From positions 3,410,001-3,474,000 of the forward strand of contig CP012810.1 in NCBI GenBank assembly GCA_001936135.1: DNA of 64,000 bases, read 5' to 3'. Under the pieces are notes generated by a model, which saw only the letters and a program-made list of their open reading frames with translations, was not told the origin of the DNA and made no database searches. Below are positions 60,851 through 64,000 of the stretch, piece after piece. This stretch comes from Saccharomycopsis fibuligera x Saccharomycopsis cf. fibuligera. Lineage: Eukaryota; Ascomycota; Saccharomycetes; Ascoideales; Saccharomycopsidaceae. Positions within the stretch are counted from its first letter, which is position 1, and each line of letters opens with the position of its first letter. Both the position numbers and the translations under genes were made by a program.

Positions 60851-62059
60851 ATGTCACTCCAAACCCAGCTTACAAGTAATGAAAACAGCAGTAAATGCAA
60901 CAGTTATAAAACCTTGAAAAATCAGGCCCTTAAGCTTGAGAAGTATACCGCCAAGAAACTTCTCGCTCTTAATGAATATCGCTGTCATATTTCCTTGATT
61001 CCCAGCGCCAATGAAGTGGCCTTGCTTCGACAAATCACCAAGATCATCAACCAGCGCCGTCAGATAATTAAAGCAATGGTTCGTGTTAAAACTTACGAAG
61101 AAGATGTGGTTCAGCTGGAAGTCACAGAACTTCGGATAAATCAAATACAGAGACTTAAGGATGTTTTTGCTCAGGATATACTGGACTTTAATTTTTTTAA
61201 AAACTTTATTGCTAATGAGAGAAAGAAATTTAGAGTGTCTTTTTTGAATAACAGTCAAAATAATGTAGCAGCATCATCAATTCCAGGAGACAAAACTAGG
61301 AACAAAATAGAGGAGGATTTCTTAGCAGATCAAGTAGACTCGTTTCTTTCGCGAAATTACTCTCGCGCAGGTTCACCTACTCCTATAATACTGGCAGATA
61401 ATTCGCCTTATTTAGCAGACTCACATCACCACCAATACTACAAATCGCCAATGTTAAGTTCTAAAAATTTTTTGGCTCCTTATTTCTCTTCTCATTCTTC
61501 TCGTTCATCAATGTCATCACCTTTGTCATCATCATCATCGTCGTCCTCGTCATCGACTACATCAACTCCAGACTTGGAAATTTTAGCTACTTCTAGCATA
61601 GAATCTCTCAACCCATTCTTTCAGAACCACAATAAACCTCAAAATTATTACATCCATACGCCCCTGAAAGAAATGAGTTACACAGAAAGCATCGTCAGCG
61701 AGGGCGCTGGTAAAAAACCCGTCATTTACGCTAACCTGAACAATTCTCATTTTACAAACAACCCAATTGCAATGAATTTTTCAAGAAAGTTCAACTCCAG
61801 CATGAAACAGAACACCCATAGTCGGATACAAGAAGCAGAAAAGCAACAGCTAGCTTTTGGCATATGCGAATATAAGCCGAGATGGCAAAATTGGCACAAC
61901 AGAAACACAAAACATAGCAGCTACAAAAACATGAAGGAGAATAAGATTGGCCGGCTAGTTTTTTGGCAGAAGCCAAGCACAGTATTTTTAATCGGGTTTA
62001 TCTTTCTGTTTATGGCAATGTTATCCATATTTGCATTTTTATTTTTGAATACTAAGTAG
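60851..62059 (+). CDS. Tail-anchored membrane protein of unknown function
   Basis: I do not recognise this 402-residue protein. I choose the start at 60851 (MSLQTQLTSNEN) because the conserved-looking hydrophilic sequence begins there. Residues about 15-135 look helical, possibly coiled coil (LKLEKYTAKKLLALNEYRCH, VRVKTYEEDVVQLEV). Residues about 150-300 are Ser/Asn-rich with a long serine run encoded by TCA/TCG/TCC repeats. The last 30 residues form one hydrophobic span (VFLIGFIFLFMAMLSIFAFL) with only LNTK after it, the layout of a tail-anchored protein, so the bulk faces the cytosol. ER, Golgi, nuclear envelope or mitochondrial outer membrane are possible. Confidence 0.75.
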   Translation: MSLQTQLTSNENSSKCNSYKTLKNQALKLEKYTAKKLLALNEYRCHISLIPSANEVALLRQITKIINQRRQIIKAMVRVKTYEEDVVQLEVTELRINQIQRLKDVFAQDILDFNFFKNFIANERKKFRVSFLNNSQNNVAASSIPGDKTRNKIEEDFLADQVDSFLSRNYSRAGSPTPIILADNSPYLADSHHHQYYKSPMLSSKNFLAPYFSSHSSRSSMSSPLSSSSSSSSSSTTSTPDLEILATSSIESLNPFFQNHNKPQNYYIHTPLKEMSYTESIVSEGAGKKPVIYANLNNSHFTNNPIAMNFSRKFNSSMKQNTHSRIQEAEKQQLAFGICEYKPRWQNWHNRNTKHSSYKNMKENKIGRLVFWQKPSTVFLIGFIFLFMAMLSIFAFLFLNTK

Positions 62060-62994
62060 CTACGGCAGCAATTATGACTGGGTAATTCAGTTCTATGTTA
62101 GCTTTTAGATATAGATCAGCCAGCTGAGTACGCTTTATGATTCTAATAGATTTTTGTAAGTTTTCAGGATTTTTTTTTCTCTTCTGTTTTTAACTATACT
62201 TTTTTTGGATTTTGGGTTTTCAAATCGCCTTTGTATTATTTTTTTTTTTTACTTTTCATGAGATCTATTTTTCGGATTGTAGCCCTATTTTTTCAACTAT
62301 ACATGATTCCAGATGCATGTTTCATAAAGCTCAAAGTAGATGCAAACAACATCAAAACCGAATCAGCAACTGCTTCGTGCTGTCAAGACAACGCAGTAAG
62401 ACAAATTTGTGATACCGATATGTAAGTTTGGAAGTTTGGAAGTTTGCTGACTTTGGTTTGGAACCAATGTGAGCGATACAGAATTGTTTACAGGACGCAA
62501 GGCGGTCTCATTGAAATTGCTGATGGTGGAAAACACGGGAAAATCCAACAACAACGTCACCGGTTGCATAAAGCTGCTGAGCAGTGCAGTAACATTATAT
62601 GTTTTTTAGCAAAGAGACGCAACAACATGCATGAATAATGCACGTGAACGGCGTTCTCCGGAGATGAGCAAAGTGTCAAAGTCAAAGATAATAACCATGA
62701 AGAAGAGCAACGAAGACAAGAGCAGAGCAAGGACTCAAAATAAAAAGAAAAAAGAAAGATTATATAAAAATAGCTTTAGCTCCTCAATTCTTAGTTTTGT
62801 TTCATTCTCCTAATAATTTTTCCTGCCCTTGTTTGATAATTAATAGAAAAGAACCATTGCCTTTTCTATTTGTACACGCATCGCTCTTACTATTTGTATC
62901 GGCGTTTAATCTACTTTCTTCTTTGTGTCGTTTATAAAAGCAAACTATTTGCGTTTCTTGAACACGAAAAATAACAACAAATCACAATTACAAT
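62060..62994. promoter_or_regulatory. Upstream region of glycerol-3-phosphate dehydrogenase gene
   Basis: These 935 bases form the GPD promoter and the 3' flank of the preceding gene. AAGTTTGG is repeated about three times at 62424-62447. A pyrimidine-rich stretch (62815-62930) with CCTTTTCTATTT precedes an A-rich leader (62960-62994), a pattern of strongly expressed yeast genes. No gene is visible. Confidence 0.5.
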
Positions 62995-64000
62995 ATGTCT
63001 GGTGCTGCTAAACGCCTTTCTCAAGTTAGTGGAATTTTGAACCCAGGTGCCACTTCTGAAGATACAACCTTGATTGTTCCTGTGAAACCATTCAAGATCA
63101 GTGTCATTGGTTCTGGCAATTGGGGTACCACTATTGCCAAAGTGGTTGCTGAATCTACTGGCGAAAATCCTGACCTTTTCCAGAAAGATGTTCACATGTG
63201 GGTATTCCAAGAAAAAATCGATGGCAAAAATTTGACTGATATTATCAACACAAAGCATGAAAATGTCAAGTACTTACCCGATGTCAAATTGCCAGAGAAT
63301 GTGATTGCTGAACCGGATATTACTAAAACTGTTATCAATTCAGACTTGATTATTTTCAATATTCCCCACCAGTTTTTGGGTAATGTGTGCAAGCAATTGA
63401 AAGGCCATGTTCCAACAACCGCTAGAGCCGTTTCTTGTTTGAAAGGTCTTGATGTTACCCCTCAAGGCTGTAACTTGTTGTCTTCTTACATCACTGAAAA
63501 TTTGGGCATCTACTGTGGCGCTTTATCTGGCGCTAATTTGGCTCCAGAAGTCGCTAATCAAAAATGGTCAGAAACCACTATTGCTTACAATGAGCCAGAT
63601 GATTTCAGAGGCCAAGGTAAAGATATTGACAAGGCTATTCTTAAAAAACTTTTCCACAGACCATACTTTCATGTTAGAGTTATTGCTGATGTGCCAGGTG
63701 TTTCAGTGGCTGGTGCTTTGAAAAACGTTGTTGCTATGGCTGCTGGTTTTGTTGAAGGTATGGGATGGGGCGATAATGCCAAATCTGCCATTATGAGAAT
63801 TGGTTTGGTTGAAATTGTCAAATTTGCTGACAAATACTATCCAGAGTCAGACTCAAAAACTTTTACTGAGGAAAGCGCTGGCGTTGCTGACTTGATTACT
63901 ACTTGCTCTGGCGGTAGAAACGTCAGAGTTGGTAAATACATGGCTGAAACCGGTAAGGATGCTACTGAAGCAGAAAAGGTTTTGTTGAATGGTCAATCTT
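62995..64000 (+). CDS. GPD1: NAD-dependent glycerol-3-phosphate dehydrogenase, 3' end cut by window
   Basis: The enzyme reduces dihydroxyacetone phosphate to glycerol 3-phosphate, feeding glycerol production for osmotic and redox balance and lipid synthesis. From 62995, 335 codons are open to the window edge. The NAD-binding GSGNWGTTIAKV lies near residue 38, followed by FNIPHQFLG, SCLKGLD, GANLAPEVA, the catalytic-lysine region AGALKNVVAMAAGF, and SGGRNVRVGKYM, all typical of fungal Gpd. The first 30 residues (MSGAAKRLSQVSGILNPGA) include an RLS site reminiscent of kinase-regulated yeast Gpd1. Whether it is the GPD1 or GPD2 ortholog cannot be told. Most of the protein is visible; perhaps 30-40 residues are missing. 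Confidence 0.95.
   Translation, partial: MSGAAKRLSQVSGILNPGATSEDTTLIVPVKPFKISVIGSGNWGTTIAKVVAESTGENPDLFQKDVHMWVFQEKIDGKNLTDIINTKHENVKYLPDVKLPENVIAEPDITKTVINSDLIIFNIPHQFLGNVCKQLKGHVPTTARAVSCLKGLDVTPQGCNLLSSYITENLGIYCGALSGANLAPEVANQKWSETTIAYNEPDDFRGQGKDIDKAILKKLFHRPYFHVRVIADVPGVSVAGALKNVVAMAAGFVEGMGWGDNAKSAIMRIGLVEIVKFADKYYPESDSKTFTEESAGVADLITTCSGGRNVRVGKYMAETGKDATEAEKVLLNGQS

Noticed and set aside
1-64000. CRISPR arrays, insertion sequences, bacterial operons, phage
   Set aside because: The sequence is a eukaryotic yeast chromosome; no regularly spaced repeats or prokaryotic elements are seen.

Overview
The window looks like a nuclear chromosome segment of a budding yeast, most likely of the Candida/Lodderomyces (CTG-Ser) group. 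The DNA is AT-rich, almost all genes are intronless, both introns carry yeast-type signals, and the recognisable proteins are typical of ascomycetous yeasts. In-frame CTG codons are rare and TTG is the main leucine codon, which fits CTG read as serine. I have not proved the code, so every CTG position is a Leu/Ser ambiguity.

Layout. 0-11 kb is housekeeping: 3' part of STI1 (Hsp90 co-chaperone), neutral trehalase, CDP-alcohol phosphotransferase (EPT1/CPT1), TOM22, and a charged protein that may be a URI/Bud27 relative without its prefoldin domain. 12-26 kb is the most interesting stretch: a two-finger C2H2 regulator, an RpiB-type sugar-phosphate isomerase, a dihydroxyacetone-kinase-family kinase, a short-chain polyol/ketose dehydrogenase and two closely related MFS sugar transporters. 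Together they read as a polyol or ketose catabolic cluster: uptake, oxidation to a ketose, phosphorylation, isomerisation. The gene content resembles the erythritol cluster of Yarrowia. The two transporters share patches of almost identical DNA, a sign of gene conversion.

26-40 kb is gene-poor. It holds a decayed Ty1/copia RNase H relic, an intron-containing U3 snoRNA gene, a leukotriene-A4-hydrolase-type aminopeptidase, a low-complexity protein I do not recognise, a tRNA-Gly(GCC) and many homopolymer tracts. 40-64 kb holds AGM1 (UDP-GlcNAc synthesis), a P1B copper ATPase with an unusual DKTNT phosphorylation motif, a second identical tRNA-Gly, a PTEN-type phosphatase, a fumarylacetoacetate-hydrolase-family protein, PAM17, an intron-containing mitochondrial ribosomal protein S16, RRP12 with a PAC/RRPE-like promoter, an unrecognised tail-anchored protein and the 5' part of a glycerol-3-phosphate dehydrogenase.

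Apart from the sugar cluster the genes are not functionally grouped, as is normal in yeasts. Intergenic regions are long (0.3-4 kb) and rich in A/T runs of 20-39 bases.
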